A DNA stretch of 64,000 bases, from contig NZ_CP019630.1 of the NCBI RefSeq assembly GCF_001999245.1, forward strand, positions 3,873,001 to 3,937,000, read 5' to 3'. The notes below the pieces were generated by a model, which was not told the DNA's origin, ran no database searches, and worked only from the letters and a program-made list of their open reading frames with translations. Position 1 is the stretch's first letter, and the number at the start of each line of letters is the position of its first letter. This document shows, piece after piece, positions 49,585 to 58,843 of this stretch. Source of the DNA: Roseibium algicola. GTDB taxonomy: Bacteria; Pseudomonadota; Alphaproteobacteria; Rhizobiales; Stappiaceae. The translations under genes and the position numbers were made by a program.

Positions 49585-51027
49585 TCAGAGCCGATAGGCC
49601 TGCTTGGCAAGCCTGTAAGTGAGGTCGTGAGCGACCTCATATGCCTCGTCCTCGTCCAGCCTCCCGGATGTCACGAGCGATGCGAGGTAAGCGCAATCGA
49701 CACGGCGGGCCACATCGTGGCGGGCCGGAATCGAGCAGAAGGCGCGGGTGTCGTCGTTGAAACCGACTGTGTTGTAGAAACCCGCGGTTTCCGTGGTCAG
49801 TTCCCGGTAGCGGCGCATGCCTTCCGGGCTGTCGTAGAACCACCAGGCCGGACCGAGCTTGAGCGTCGGATAGACGCCGGCAAGCGGGGCCAGTTCACGA
49901 GAATAGGCCGTTTCGTCCAGCGTGAAGAGAATGATCGAAAGGTCCTTTTCCAAACCGACCGCGTCCAGCAGCGGCTTGAGCGCCTTGACGTAGCTGGTCT
50001 GGGTGGGGATGTCGAAACCCTTGTCCCGGCCATGGGCTGCCATGATGCCGGACGAATGATTGCGGTAGCTGCCCGGATGAATCTGCAGAACCAGCCCGTC
50101 CTCGAGGCTCATTCGTGCCATTTCCGTCAGCATATGGCCGCGGAATGCGTCGGCTTCCTCTGGTGAGCAATTGCCTTTCAGGGCCTTCTGGAACAGGGCT
50201 TCAGCATCCGCAGCCGACAGGTTCTCGGTGCGTGCGGTGGCGTGACCATGATCGGACGACGTTGCACCGAAGGACTTGAAATAGGCCCGGCGCACCCGGT
50301 GGGCATTGAGGTAGCCCTGCCAGCTGGTGGTGTCTTCACCGGCGAGCTCGCCGAATTTTTCGACGTTGGCGCTAAATCCCTCGAACTCCGGGTCGACAAC
50401 CGCATCGGGGCGATAAGCCGTGACAACCCGCCCTTTCCAGCCGCTGTCCCGGATCTGTCGGTGCCATTTCAGGTCGTCCAGCGGTGATTCCGTGGTTGCG
50501 ATCACCTCGATGTTGAAGCGCTCGAACAGCGCACGAGGCCGGAATTCCGGGCGGCTCAGGCAATCGGCAATGTGGTCGTAGGCTTCATCCGCGGTTTGGG
50601 CGGAGATCCGTTTGGTCCAGCCGAAGACTTCCTGAAAGGAATGCTCCAGCCACATGCGTGAAGGTGTGGCCCGAAAAAGATGGAAGTTCTCGGCAAAGGT
50701 TCGCCAGATCTTGCGGCTGTCGGTCTCGCTCAAGCCGCCGTCGATGCGCGGCACGCCCAGTTGGCTGAGGTCGATCCCTTGCGAGAACAGCATGCGGAAG
50801 ACGTAGTGATCGGGAACGATGAACAGTTGCGCCGGATCGGGGAAAGCTTCGTTTTCGGCATACCAGCGCGGATCCGTGTGTCCGTGCGGGCTGACGATCG
50901 GCAGATCCTTGACGGTGGCATAAAGCTCCGTCGCGATCTTGCGCGAGGTCGCATCGGCGGGAAACAGGCGGTGCGGGTCAAGGCCCTGTTCCGAAATATC
51001 CGGTGCATCCGCTCTTTCCAGTGACAT
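49585..51027 (-). CDS. uxaC: Glucuronate/galacturonate isomerase
   Basis: A 480-residue enzyme of the UxaC family (about 470 usual). [20 protein letters not shown] with two metal His near the start, [44 protein letters not shown] and [20 protein letters not shown] are family blocks. It converts D-glucuronate to D-fructuronate and D-galacturonate to D-tagaturonate. It is first in the long uronate operon uxaC-dctPQM-kdgF-kduI-kduD-uxuB-uxuA. Confidence 0.96.
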   Translation of the reverse strand: MSLERADAPDISEQGLDPHRLFPADATSRKIATELYATVKDLPIVSPHGHTDPRWYAENEAFPDPAQLFIVPDHYVFRMLFSQGIDLSQLGVPRIDGGLSETDSRKIWRTFAENFHLFRATPSRMWLEHSFQEVFGWTKRISAQTADEAYDHIADCLSRPEFRPRALFERFNIEVIATTESPLDDLKWHRQIRDSGWKGRVVTAYRPDAVVDPEFEGFSANVEKFGELAGEDTTSWQGYLNAHRVRRAYFKSFGATSSDHGHATARTENLSAADAEALFQKALKGNCSPEEADAFRGHMLTEMARMSLEDGLVLQIHPGSYRNHSSGIMAAHGRDKGFDIPTQTSYVKALKPLLDAVGLEKDLSIILFTLDETAYSRELAPLAGVYPTLKLGPAWWFYDSPEGMRRYRELTTETAGFYNTVGFNDDTRAFCSIPARHDVARRVDCAYLASLVTSGRLDEDEAYEVAHDLTYRLAKQAYRL

Positions 51028-51065
51028 TCGTTTCTCCCGTGGCGCCTTTGGGCAGGCTGATGTTG

Positions 51066-51096
51066 CTACTAGTAAACTGATATGCTAGTTGAGTAG
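51066..51096. promoter_or_regulatory. Candidate GntR operator between uxaC and its regulator
   Basis: Nested short dyads in a 92-bp divergent gap: CTACT (51066-51070) with AGTAG (51092-51096), ACTAG with CTAGT, and AACT (51075-51078) with AGTT (51087-51090). No single perfect palindrome is seen, so this is a candidate only. Confidence 0.4.
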
Positions 51097-51119
51097 ACGA
51101 GTCAACGGAGACAACGCTG

Positions 51120-51812
51120 ATGTCAGAAAGTAGCGCCCTGAAGGTGCTCGAGCCGATCAAGATCCCGACCGTCGCAGATACGGTGTTCGAGGAATTGCAC
51201 CAGCAGATCCTGTCACTGGACCTGGCGCCGGGCACGCGCATGTCGGAAGCGGAAGTGGCCAAGGCCTTCGGCGTGTCTCGCCAACCCGTGCGCGATGCCT
51301 TCTACCGGCTGTCGCAGCTCGGGTTCCTTTTGATCCGGCCCCAACGGGCAACGGTTATCTCCAAGATCTCGGAAGTTGCGGTGCTGAAGGCCAAGTTCGT
51401 GCGGACGGCGCTGGAAGTTGCCTGCATGCGAGCCGCCATCGAAGTGATCACGGACGCACAGATCGACGATCTGGACGAGCTGCTTGCACAGCAGCAGGCG
51501 GCGGTGGATGCGAATGAACGCCAATTGTTTCACACGCTTGACGATACGTTTCACCGGAGGATCTGTGAAATCTCGGGCCACGACTATGTCTGGGCGCTGA
51601 TCCGCGAGCAGAAAGCGCATATGGACCGGGTGCGGTTCCTGTCGCTGGCGTCCGGCGCGCAAGTCGCACTGGACGACCATTTCCGTATCATGTCGGCCAT
51701 TCGCAGGCGGGACGGCAAACTGGCCGAATCCATGCTGACCGAACACCTGGGCCGGATTGCCACCATTCTCGGCCGCATCCGCGCCGAGAACCTGGACCAT
51801 TTCGAGGAATGA
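51120..51812 (+). CDS. GntR-family (FCD) regulator of uronate catabolism
   Basis: A 230-residue regulator. The winged helix (about 20-85) has GTRMSEAEVAKAFGVSRQPV followed by RDAFYRLSQLG. The FCD effector domain (about 95-220) has the metal-binding Asp and His in TLDDTFHRRICEISGH and the DHFRIMSAI helix. It is divergent from uxaC and coupled to kdgK, so it should control uronate genes; the inducer may be a keto-deoxy sugar acid. Confidence 0.92.
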   Translation: MSESSALKVLEPIKIPTVADTVFEELHQQILSLDLAPGTRMSEAEVAKAFGVSRQPVRDAFYRLSQLGFLLIRPQRATVISKISEVAVLKAKFVRTALEVACMRAAIEVITDAQIDDLDELLAQQQAAVDANERQLFHTLDDTFHRRICEISGHDYVWALIREQKAHMDRVRFLSLASGAQVALDDHFRIMSAIRRRDGKLAESMLTEHLGRIATILGRIRAENLDHFEE

Positions 51813-51814
51813 GT

Positions 51815-52753
51815 ATGCCGATGCGGTTTCTCGCCATCGGCGAATGCATGGTCGAGTTTTCACCGACACCGTCAGGAACCTACGCCGTCGGCTTTGCCGG
51901 CGATACGTTCAACACGGCCTGGTACGCGAGCCAGCTGACGGACACCGAAAAGCTGGATGTCGGGTACCTGAGTGCCGTCGGCGATGACGCACTTTCCGGA
52001 CAACTGACGGATTTTATCGAAGCTGCAGGAATCAGGCCCTTGATGGCCACGGTGCCAGGTGCTGCACCAGGCATGTACATGATCTTCCTGAGCGAAGGCG
52101 AACGAAGCTTTCAGTACTGGCGCTCTCAGTCCGCGGCCCGGCATCTTGCCGACGATCTCACCGCACTGGAGACAGCCGGGGAAGGAGACCTGCTCTATTT
52201 TTCCGGTATCACCGTGGCCATTCTTGCCGAAACGGCCCGGGATCGGCTGCTAGCCGCCCTGCAGGCGGCTGCCGGGCGCGGCGCGGAAATCGTCTTCGAC
52301 CCGAACCTGCGGCCGCGCCTGTGGCCGGCAAGTGACGAAATGTGCCGCTGGACGATGAAGGCGGCCAGTGTCGCCGGCATCGTGCTGCCGTCGTTTGAAG
52401 ATGAAGCCGGCCATTTCAAGGATACCGACGAAGCGGCGACCGCGGCGCGCTATCTCGCCAATGGGGCGCGGCTGGTCGTGGTCAAGAACGGGGCGGGGCC
52501 GATCCTTGTGCGCGGGGCCGATGGCGACAGTTTTCAGTATCAGCCGGAACCGGCAAGCACGGTCGTCGACACGACGGCAGCAGGCGACAGTTTCAATGCA
52601 GCGTTCCTGGTCGAATACATGGAACGGGCAAGAACGCGTGAGGCAGTTCGTGCGGGCTGTGCCCTTGCCGCGCATGTGATCGGCAGCCGTGGAGCGCTGG
52701 TGCCTGTCACAAGAATGGACCTGATTGCCTGCCGCAACAGGTTGAGCGCCTGA
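51815..52753 (+). CDS. kdgK: 2-keto-3-deoxygluconate kinase
   Basis: A 312-residue PfkB-family sugar kinase. FLAIGECMVEFSPTPSGTYA at the start, GDTFNTAWYASQL, FDPNLRPRLW and the anion-hole/catalytic block DTTAAGDSFNAAFLVEYM are clear. It makes KDPG from KDG, the end product of the upstream genes; no KDPG aldolase is in the window. The start at 51815 has GAGGA 7 nt upstream; ATG at 51809 overlaps the gntR stop and 51821 is also possible. Confidence 0.93.
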   Translation: MPMRFLAIGECMVEFSPTPSGTYAVGFAGDTFNTAWYASQLTDTEKLDVGYLSAVGDDALSGQLTDFIEAAGIRPLMATVPGAAPGMYMIFLSEGERSFQYWRSQSAARHLADDLTALETAGEGDLLYFSGITVAILAETARDRLLAALQAAAGRGAEIVFDPNLRPRLWPASDEMCRWTMKAASVAGIVLPSFEDEAGHFKDTDEAATAARYLANGARLVVVKNGAGPILVRGADGDSFQYQPEPASTVVDTTAAGDSFNAAFLVEYMERARTREAVRAGCALAAHVIGSRGALVPVTRMDLIACRNRLSA

Positions 52754-52924
52754 TTGTTTGCGTAACCTAACGGCAGAAAAGCCCCAATTTTAATCAACTG
52801 TTTACCATAAATATGTTGCTTTCGCTCTTGGATCGCGTGATGTGTCTTTAGAATTTTCTGATCCGGTCAGAACCGTATTATTGCAAGTTTGACGGTTCGA
52901 GCACGCCGCTGAAAGGACGCGAAT

Positions 52925-53587
52925 ATGGCTTCCACGATGAGCCGACGCACATTTGTTGCTGCAATACCCCTGCTGCTGGCAGCCTGCCAGAGCCAGCAGA
53001 GTTCAACCGTGCAGGCGGGATTGACCCCGCTGGCCGACGGGACACCGGATTATGCGACGGCCTATGCCGCCAGAACCGATGGCGGGTTTTCGATACCGGC
53101 GATCCAGTATCAGAAGTTCGACCCGAAATATCTGCGCCAGGTGGTGTTCTATCCGAGCAAATATCCCTCCGGCACAATCGTTGTCGATCCCGGCAGCAAG
53201 TATCTCTACCTGATCCAGCCCGGTGGTCGTGCCATCCGCTATGGCATCGGTGTCGGTCGCGCCGGCTTTGCCTGGAACGGTGAAGCGGAAATCCGCTTCA
53301 AGCGCGAGTGGCCGAAATGGTTTCCGCCGGACGAGATGATCGAACGGGATCCGAAACTGGCAAAATATCGCGACGGGCAGGACGGCGGTCCGAGCAATCC
53401 GATCGGCGCACGCGGGCTTTATCTGTGGCAAGGCAACAAGGATACGCTCTACCGCATCCACAGCACCAACCAGCCCTCCAGCATCGGTACCAATGCTTCC
53501 AGCGGCTGTATCCGCATGTGGCATCAGGACATCATCGATCTCTACAACCGCGTCAATGTCGGCGCCAAGGTGGTTGTGCTGGGCTAG
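52925..53587 (+). CDS. L,D-transpeptidase lipoprotein (YkuD domain)
   Basis: A 220-residue protein. A Tat-like SRRTF and a lipobox (LLLAAC, lipidated Cys21) suggest an outer-membrane or inner-membrane anchor. The YkuD domain (about 82-220) has LYRIHSTN with His179 and the catalytic ASSGCIRMW with Cys195. It cross-links peptidoglycan 3-3 or attaches proteins to it. It stands alone with its own terminator. Confidence 0.92.
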   Translation: MASTMSRRTFVAAIPLLLAACQSQQSSTVQAGLTPLADGTPDYATAYAARTDGGFSIPAIQYQKFDPKYLRQVVFYPSKYPSGTIVVDPGSKYLYLIQPGGRAIRYGIGVGRAGFAWNGEAEIRFKREWPKWFPPDEMIERDPKLAKYRDGQDGGPSNPIGARGLYLWQGNKDTLYRIHSTNQPSSIGTNASSGCIRMWHQDIIDLYNRVNVGAKVVVLG

Positions 53588-53621
53588 GTTTTCGGCACCG
53601 TCCGCTACGGCCTCATGTTTG

Positions 53622-53662
53622 AAGAGCCGCAGGTCCCCACAGATGGACTGGCGGCTCTTTTT
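53622..53662 (+). terminator. Rho-independent terminator of the L,D-transpeptidase gene
   Basis: A long stem (AAGAGCCGC with GCGGCTCTT, inner GGTCC/GGACT, one mismatch) and loop, followed by TTTT, 35 nt after the stop. Confidence 0.88.
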
Positions 53663-53673
53663 CGTTCACGCGG

Positions 53674-53904
53674 CCCATCCTTCGAGACAGCGCTTCGCGC
53701 TTCCTCAGGATGAGGAGGGTGGTTGGGAGGCTCTTCGGTGAAAGGGCTCCCGGGGGTGGAAAGTCCGACATGGTGACCTGTCTGACGTAGTTACCGGGGT
53801 TCTGGCAGGCAGGCGTCTCGGATCCGGTCAGTCAAGGACAGCTCATACTACCACCCCAAGGCCTCATCCTGAGGAGGGCCTTCAGGCCCGTCTCGAAGGA
53901 TGGG
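53674..53904. repeat. Pair of inverted intergenic repeat copies
   Basis: The stretch from 53588 to 53940 has no gene. It holds two copies of a short element in opposite directions: CCCATCCTTCGAGAC (53674-53688) with CCTCAGGATGAGG (53703-53715), and their reverse complements CCTCATCCTGAGG (53862-53874) and GTCTCGAAGGATGGG (53890-53904). Each copy can also fold on itself. Such CATCCTTCGAGAC/CTCAGGATGAGG elements are common intergenic repeats in Hyphomicrobiales. Confidence 0.75.
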
Positions 53905-53940
53905 CACCTTGTTCAAGAGACTGCATCGAGCCTCTGGCCT

Positions 53941-54729
53941 TTAGCCTTCGACCGACCCAAGTAACTCCTTTGCCTGCCGGGCTGCACCGCGGATGGCCGC
54001 GGCATAGAGGGTAACGTCGATCGACGTGGCAACGAAGGTTGCGCCAAGCTCCAGACAGGTGCGGGCGAAATCCAGATTGGTGGTCAGGATACCCGGTGCC
54101 TTGCCGGCAGCCTTGATGCGTTTCATGGCGTCGAGGATTACGGCAACGACTTGAGGATGCATCGGGTCACCGAGGTGGCCCATATCGGCGGCCAGATCCG
54201 AGGGCCCAATGAAGACACCATCAACGCCGTCGACCGACAGGATGCCGTCGAGGTCTGCCAGGCCGGCGCGGTTTTCCACCTGAACCAGCAGGCAGATCTC
54301 ACCGTCGGCAGTCGTCAGGTAGTCGGGAATGGCGGAAAAGCCGGACGCGCGGGCAAGCGCGGATCCAACGCCGCGCACACCGACCGGCGGATAACGTACG
54401 GCACTGACGAGCTCTTCTGCCTGCACCTTGCTTTCCACCATCGGGACCAGCAGCGATTGCGCACCGGCATCCAGGAACTGCTTGATCATCCAGGTCTCGC
54501 CGATGGGTACCCGCACGACCGGCTTGCTGCCAGAGGCCTCGACCACTTTCAGCTGCGCCATCATGGATCTGAGGTCGTTGGGCGCGTGTTCGCAATCGAT
54601 CAACAGCCAGTCGAAGCCGGCACTCGCGGTAATCTCCGCCGTGTAGGCATCGGCAAGCCCGACCCAGCAGCCCATCTGCGGCTGACCGGAATTCAAGGCG
54701 GCTTTGAAGGCGTTTTGAGGCGCTGGCAT
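53941..54729 (-). CDS. hpaI: 4-hydroxy-2-oxoheptanedioate aldolase
   Basis: A 262-residue class II aldolase of the HpaI/HpcH family. Seen are QMGCWVGLADAYTAEITASA, DWLLIDCEHAPNDLRSM, VRVPIGETWMIKQFLDAGAQ, the metal Glu in LLVQVENRAGLADLDGI and VFIGPSDLAADMG. It splits the last intermediate to pyruvate and succinate semialdehyde. The start at 54729 follows AGGGA; the longer frame enters hpaH. Confidence 0.95.
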   Translation of the reverse strand: MPAPQNAFKAALNSGQPQMGCWVGLADAYTAEITASAGFDWLLIDCEHAPNDLRSMMAQLKVVEASGSKPVVRVPIGETWMIKQFLDAGAQSLLVPMVESKVQAEELVSAVRYPPVGVRGVGSALARASGFSAIPDYLTTADGEICLLVQVENRAGLADLDGILSVDGVDGVFIGPSDLAADMGHLGDPMHPQVVAVILDAMKRIKAAGKAPGILTTNLDFARTCLELGATFVATSIDVTLYAAAIRGAARQAKELLGSVEG

Positions 54730-54740
54730 GGTATTCCCTA

Positions 54741-55547
54741 TTAGGCGAAGGAGCAGGATACAGACCCGAACGGGCCGAAGTCGGCGTGGACCTTCGAACC
54801 GGAGGGGCATTCCACTGGCCGGATGAAGGATCCGGACAGAATAATCTGTCCGGCTTCGATTGTCTGTCCGTAATCGGCCATGCGCCGCGCCAACCAAACG
54901 ACGCTCTCGACCGGATCGTTGAGGACGCCCGCACCAAGGCCGGTCTCCTCCACTTCACCGTTCCTGGTGACGATGGCGCCGGCCCAACGGAGGTCGACCG
55001 CTCCGGGATCATGCTTTTCGTTGCCCAGAACCAGGCCGGCATTGGCGGCGTTATCGGCAATGGTGTCGAAGATCTTGCGAGTCTGTCCCGTCTCCGGATC
55101 GACGCGCTGGATGCGCGTATCGAGAATCTCCAGGCTCGGACACACGTGATCCGTCGCCGCAAGTACATCCTGGCGCGTGACGTTGGCGCAACCGAGAGAG
55201 GCCTTCATGACAAAGGCAATTTCCGCTTCGATGCGCGGCTGGATGAACCGACCCTTGGGGACCGTGGCTCCGGTTTCAAACAGCATGTCGTCGAAGAGGA
55301 CTCCACTGTCCGGAATGTCGATCTTGAGCGCGTCCTGCATGGCTTTCGACGTCAGACCGATCTTCCAGCCGATGATCTTGCGGCCTTCGGCAAGCTTCGC
55401 CCGGGCAAGTTCTTTCTGGATTGCATAGGCCCCGTCCATGTCGAGGTTCGGATGGCGCAGGGTGAGAAGACCAATCTGCTCGAGCGTCTTTTCCGCGTTC
55501 AGGAGATCATTTGCGGCTTTGGAGATGTCTGCTTCGCTCAGGCTCAT
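54741..55547 (-). CDS. hpaH: 2-oxo-hept-3-ene-1,7-dioate hydratase
   Basis: A 268-residue hydratase of the HpaH/MhpD family. GWKIGLTSKAMQDALKIDIP, the metal Glu pair in FIQPRIEAEIAFVMK, VCPSLEILDTRI and ILSGSFIRPVECPSGSKVHA are diagnostic. It adds water before the HpaI step. It overlaps hpaG by 4 bp and precedes hpaI by 11 bp. Confidence 0.95.
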   Translation of the reverse strand: MSLSEADISKAANDLLNAEKTLEQIGLLTLRHPNLDMDGAYAIQKELARAKLAEGRKIIGWKIGLTSKAMQDALKIDIPDSGVLFDDMLFETGATVPKGRFIQPRIEAEIAFVMKASLGCANVTRQDVLAATDHVCPSLEILDTRIQRVDPETGQTRKIFDTIADNAANAGLVLGNEKHDPGAVDLRWAGAIVTRNGEVEETGLGAGVLNDPVESVVWLARRMADYGQTIEAGQIILSGSFIRPVECPSGSKVHADFGPFGSVSCSFA

Positions 55548-56398
55548 TTTTCATCCTCCACCCCGTTCCGCAAGATGCCTATGCCATCGACCTCGATCTC
55601 GACCACGTCACCGGGTTTCAGATAGCGGGGAGGGTCGAACCGGGCGCCGGCACCTGTCGGCGTGCCGGTGACGATGATGTCGCCGGGCTGAAGTGTCATG
55701 AAAGTCGAGATGTAGGCGATTTCCTCACGGATCGGGAATGTCATGCGCTTCAGGTGATCGTCCTGGCGCAACTCTCCGTTGACGCGGGTCTGAATGCGGG
55801 CCTCATCCAGTTGGTCTGCCTTTTCGAAAGGCACGAGCCAGGGACCGATAGAACCGGAGCAGTCCCAGTTCTTGCCCTGGGTGACGTTGAATTTCGCGTG
55901 CCGGACCCAGTCGCGGATGGTGCCTTCATTGCACAGGGTCAGGGCGCAGATATGGTCATAGGCATCTTCCGCCTTGATGCGTCGGCCGGTCTTGCCGATG
56001 ACGATGGCCACTTCACCCTCGTAATCGAGTGTGTGGTTTTCGGGCGGTCGGATCAGCGGACGGTCGTGGCCGGTGAACCCGCTGGCAAACCGCGGGAACA
56101 AGGACATGTATTTCGGTTGGGTGCTGCCGTCCTTGTACTCCGCATTGCGGTCGGGAAAGTTGACGCCAACACACAGGATCCGCGGCGCGTCCGGCAGCAC
56201 CATTTCATAAGTGAACTCGGAATGCGTAACCGGCTTGTCCTTTGCGGCAGTGACGAGATCCTGCAGACCGCCGGCGCGGATGGCGTCGTAAAGCGTCGGC
56301 CACTGCGGAAAGTCCGGCGACAGGGCGATCATGCCGGTATCAGTGACGGCTCCGTAGAATTGTTGTCCGTCGGCGCTGTAGGTTGCGAGCCGGGTCAT
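55544..56398 (-). CDS. hpaG: Fumarylacetoacetate hydrolase family protein, probable OPET decarboxylase
   Basis: A 284-residue single-unit FAH-family protein. ILCVGVNFPDRNAEYKDG, TLDYEGEVAIVIGKTGRRIK with the metal Glu residues, and PGDIIVTGTPTGAGA are clear. In E. coli HpaG is a fused double unit of decarboxylase and isomerase; here only one unit is present and isomerase is the separate hpaF, so decarboxylation of 5-oxo-pent-3-ene-1,2,5-tricarboxylate is most likely. It overlaps both neighbours by 4 bp. Confidence 0.9.
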   Translation of the reverse strand: MTRLATYSADGQQFYGAVTDTGMIALSPDFPQWPTLYDAIRAGGLQDLVTAAKDKPVTHSEFTYEMVLPDAPRILCVGVNFPDRNAEYKDGSTQPKYMSLFPRFASGFTGHDRPLIRPPENHTLDYEGEVAIVIGKTGRRIKAEDAYDHICALTLCNEGTIRDWVRHAKFNVTQGKNWDCSGSIGPWLVPFEKADQLDEARIQTRVNGELRQDDHLKRMTFPIREEIAYISTFMTLQPGDIIVTGTPTGAGARFDPPRYLKPGDVVEIEVDGIGILRNGVEDEK

Positions 56399-57813
56399 GC
56401 GGTCTCCATGTTTCTGGCAATTTCGGTAATGACGTCGAAGGCAAAGGCGACGTCTTCCTGTGTGCAGTCGAACTGCCCGACCTGGAAGCGGACCACCTTG
56501 GCACCATCCAGCAGGGTCTGGGTCAGGTAGATCCGGCCATCGTCGTTGATGGTATCGACGAGGCGCTGGTTGAGCGTGTCGAGGTCCCTTGCACCTTCAG
56601 GGGCAAAGCGAAAGCTGAACAGGGAAAGGACGGGCTCGGAGGTGATTTCAAAATCCGGTTCTGCGCGCAAACGCTCGGCAAGAGCGGTTGACCAGTCGAC
56701 ATGGTTGCGCAGGCGCCCTCGCAGGCCTTCCAAACCGTAGGAACGCATCAGGAACCAGAGTTTCAAGGCCCGGAAACGGCGGCCAAGCGGAACGGACCAT
56801 TCGGAATAGTTGACGATCCCGTCGTGGCCGTGGGTCTTCAGATATTCCGGCCGGATCGCCAAAGTACGCACAAGGTCTTCCGGGTCGCGAACGAAATGGG
56901 CGGAACAATCGAACTGGGCTCCAAGCCATTTGTGCGGGTTGAAGACCATGGAATCGACGCCGTCGACGCCTTCCCAGAGCTCGCGGTACTCGGGGACGAT
57001 CATCGCCGCGCCTGCCCAGGCCGCATCAAGATGCACATAGAGGCCGAAGTCCTTCGCGACCGTGACGACCGCTCCAACATCATCCGACGCGCCAACGCCG
57101 GTGCCACCGGTGCAGGCGATGATGCCGGCTGGCCGGAAACCAGCCGCAAGATCGGCTTCGATGGCCGCACGCAGCGCGTCCGGATCCATGGAGCGACGTG
57201 GGCCCAGAACGGGGATACGCACCAGATTGTCCTGGCCGATGCCGGAGATCCAGATTGCCCTGTCGATGGAGGTGTGGACCTCATTGGAGGAATAGACCCG
57301 AAGGCGCGGTTGCCCGCTGAGGCCGGCCTTGTTGCCATCCCATGAAAGGGCGCGCTCGCGCATGGTCAGGACGGCGGCCAGAGTTGCGGTGGAGGCGCTG
57401 TCCTGGATCACTCCGGTAAAGGACCCGGGCAGACCGACGGCCTGGCGCAGCCAGTCCATCATCCTGGTTTCCATCTCGGTTGCCGCCGGAGAGGTCTGCC
57501 ACAGCATGCACTGCGCCGCCATGGCGGTAACGAGATATTCCGCCAGCATTGATGGCGGGGACGCATTGGCGGGGAAATAGGCGAAGAAGCGCGGGTGTTG
57601 CCAATGGGTCATGCCCGGCAGCACGATCTTCTCGAAGTCCGCGAAGATCTTCTCCATCTCCTCGGCAAGTTCGGGAGGTGCCTCGGGCAGGGCGTTGAGG
57701 ATTTCACCCGGCTTCACCTGGGCACGGACAGGCCGCTGCCGCAGGGTCTGGTGATAGTCTGCGGCCCAGTCGGCCACCCTCCGGCCCCAGCCGGCAAAGT
57801 CAGTCCAGTTCAT
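56395..57813 (-). CDS. PLP-dependent aromatic L-amino acid decarboxylase family protein
   Basis: A 472-residue group II decarboxylase. THWQHPRFFAYFPANASPPS, PLP Lys295 in VFNPHKWLG, Asp263 in VHLDAAWAG, and the residues that separate decarboxylases from aldehyde synthases, His180 in NEVHTSIDRA and Tyr324 in RPEYLKT, are all kept. So it should release CO2 to give an amine from L-DOPA, tyrosine, tryptophan or phenylalanine. It lies inside the hpa operon with 4-bp overlap to hpaG, which points to DOPA or tyrosine as source of homoprotocatechuate. GGAAG precedes the ATG. Confidence 0.9.
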   Translation of the reverse strand: MNWTDFAGWGRRVADWAADYHQTLRQRPVRAQVKPGEILNALPEAPPELAEEMEKIFADFEKIVLPGMTHWQHPRFFAYFPANASPPSMLAEYLVTAMAAQCMLWQTSPAATEMETRMMDWLRQAVGLPGSFTGVIQDSASTATLAAVLTMRERALSWDGNKAGLSGQPRLRVYSSNEVHTSIDRAIWISGIGQDNLVRIPVLGPRRSMDPDALRAAIEADLAAGFRPAGIIACTGGTGVGASDDVGAVVTVAKDFGLYVHLDAAWAGAAMIVPEYRELWEGVDGVDSMVFNPHKWLGAQFDCSAHFVRDPEDLVRTLAIRPEYLKTHGHDGIVNYSEWSVPLGRRFRALKLWFLMRSYGLEGLRGRLRNHVDWSTALAERLRAEPDFEITSEPVLSLFSFRFAPEGARDLDTLNQRLVDTINDDGRIYLTQTLLDGAKVVRFQVGQFDCTQEDVAFAFDVITEIARNMETA

Positions 57814-57842
57814 CGCATTCTTCCAACCATTGTCTGTTTCAC

Positions 57843-58823
57843 CTATGGCGCAACAATCGGTTGTGCGGCAAGGCTGGGGGCCTGAACTTCGGTTCCTTCG
57901 AACAGGGATCCTTCCTCGAACCAGCTCTTGGGAGCTGGCGCGCCCCAAAGGGTCTGCCGCTGCGGATCCTTCAGGTCCCACCTGATCGGTTCCAGATCCG
58001 GATCGACCGTCTGGTAATCCGAACAGTAGATCTCGATCCGGTGGCCGTCCGGGTCTCGAATGTAGAGGAAGAAGGCGTTGGAAATGCCGTGTCGGCCCGG
58101 GCCGCGCTCGATATTGGATACCCAGCCAGTGGTTGCCATCAGGTCGAGCAGGTCGATGATATTGAGCGGGGTCGGCACCCAGAACGCCGTGTGATGGAGG
58201 CGCGGGCCCTTGCCGTTGGTGAAGGCAATGTCGTGGACGCCGCCCTTGCGGTGGGTCCAGGCGGCCCACAGACGGCCGGTTGCCTCGTCTTCCGTGTATT
58301 CGGTCACCCGGAAGCCAAGCTCGTTGTAGAAGGCAACGGAAGCATCGACGTCCGGCGAGAAGCAGTTGAAGTGGTCGATGCGGAGCGGCTTCACGCCCTT
58401 GTAGAGCGCGTATTTCTGATGGATCGGCGGCAGGCGGTCCATCTTGGCGTAGAACTCCAGCGGAATGCCATGCGGATCGCGGGTCCGGAATGTGCGCGAC
58501 TGATAGGGCCGCTCGACCCAGTCGACCGGCAACCCCTTGCCCTTGAAGAAGTGCGCGGCCTTGTCGAGGTTTTCCTCGTCGAACACCTTGAAGCCGAGAT
58601 CACGGGCAGCGGCATCTGCCGATTTGCGCAGAACAAGGCAATGGTGGCCGCGTTCTTCCATGGCGCGCAGATAGATCGCCTCATCGGATTCGTCCGTGAC
58701 CTGAAGCCCGAGCGTGTCGACATAGAAGGCCCGGCTCTTGGCCAGATCCGTGACGCCCAGTTCCACATGGCTGAGCCGGATGATGTTGAAGGGTGGATAG
58801 AGATTGGGGGCCGGAATGGGCAT
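57843..58823 (-). CDS. VOC-type (class I) homoprotocatechuate 2,3-dioxygenase
   Basis: A 326-residue extradiol dioxygenase with two VOC modules (about 14-128 and 148-268). The metal triad is His151 in RIDHFNCFS, His210 or His211 in RLHHTAFWVP and Glu264 in GHRIEIYCSDY. PDGHRIEIYCSDYQTVDPDL, then WDLKDPQRQTLWGAP, resembles Brevibacterium HPCD and Arthrobacter MndD. It would cleave the same substrate as the unrelated class III enzyme next to it. AGGAG precedes the start. Confidence 0.9.
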   Translation of the reverse strand: MPIPAPNLYPPFNIIRLSHVELGVTDLAKSRAFYVDTLGLQVTDESDEAIYLRAMEERGHHCLVLRKSADAAARDLGFKVFDEENLDKAAHFFKGKGLPVDWVERPYQSRTFRTRDPHGIPLEFYAKMDRLPPIHQKYALYKGVKPLRIDHFNCFSPDVDASVAFYNELGFRVTEYTEDEATGRLWAAWTHRKGGVHDIAFTNGKGPRLHHTAFWVPTPLNIIDLLDLMATTGWVSNIERGPGRHGISNAFFLYIRDPDGHRIEIYCSDYQTVDPDLEPIRWDLKDPQRQTLWGAPAPKSWFEEGSLFEGTEVQAPSLAAQPIVAP

Positions 58824-58843
58824 GGAAGGCTCCTGCGATAAAC

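Noticed and set aside
56395..57813. The decarboxylase as a phenylacetaldehyde or DOPAL synthase feeding the pathway directly
   Set aside because: Aldehyde synthases change the catalytic Tyr to Phe (plants) or the stacking His to Asn (insects). Both residues are kept here (His180, Tyr324).
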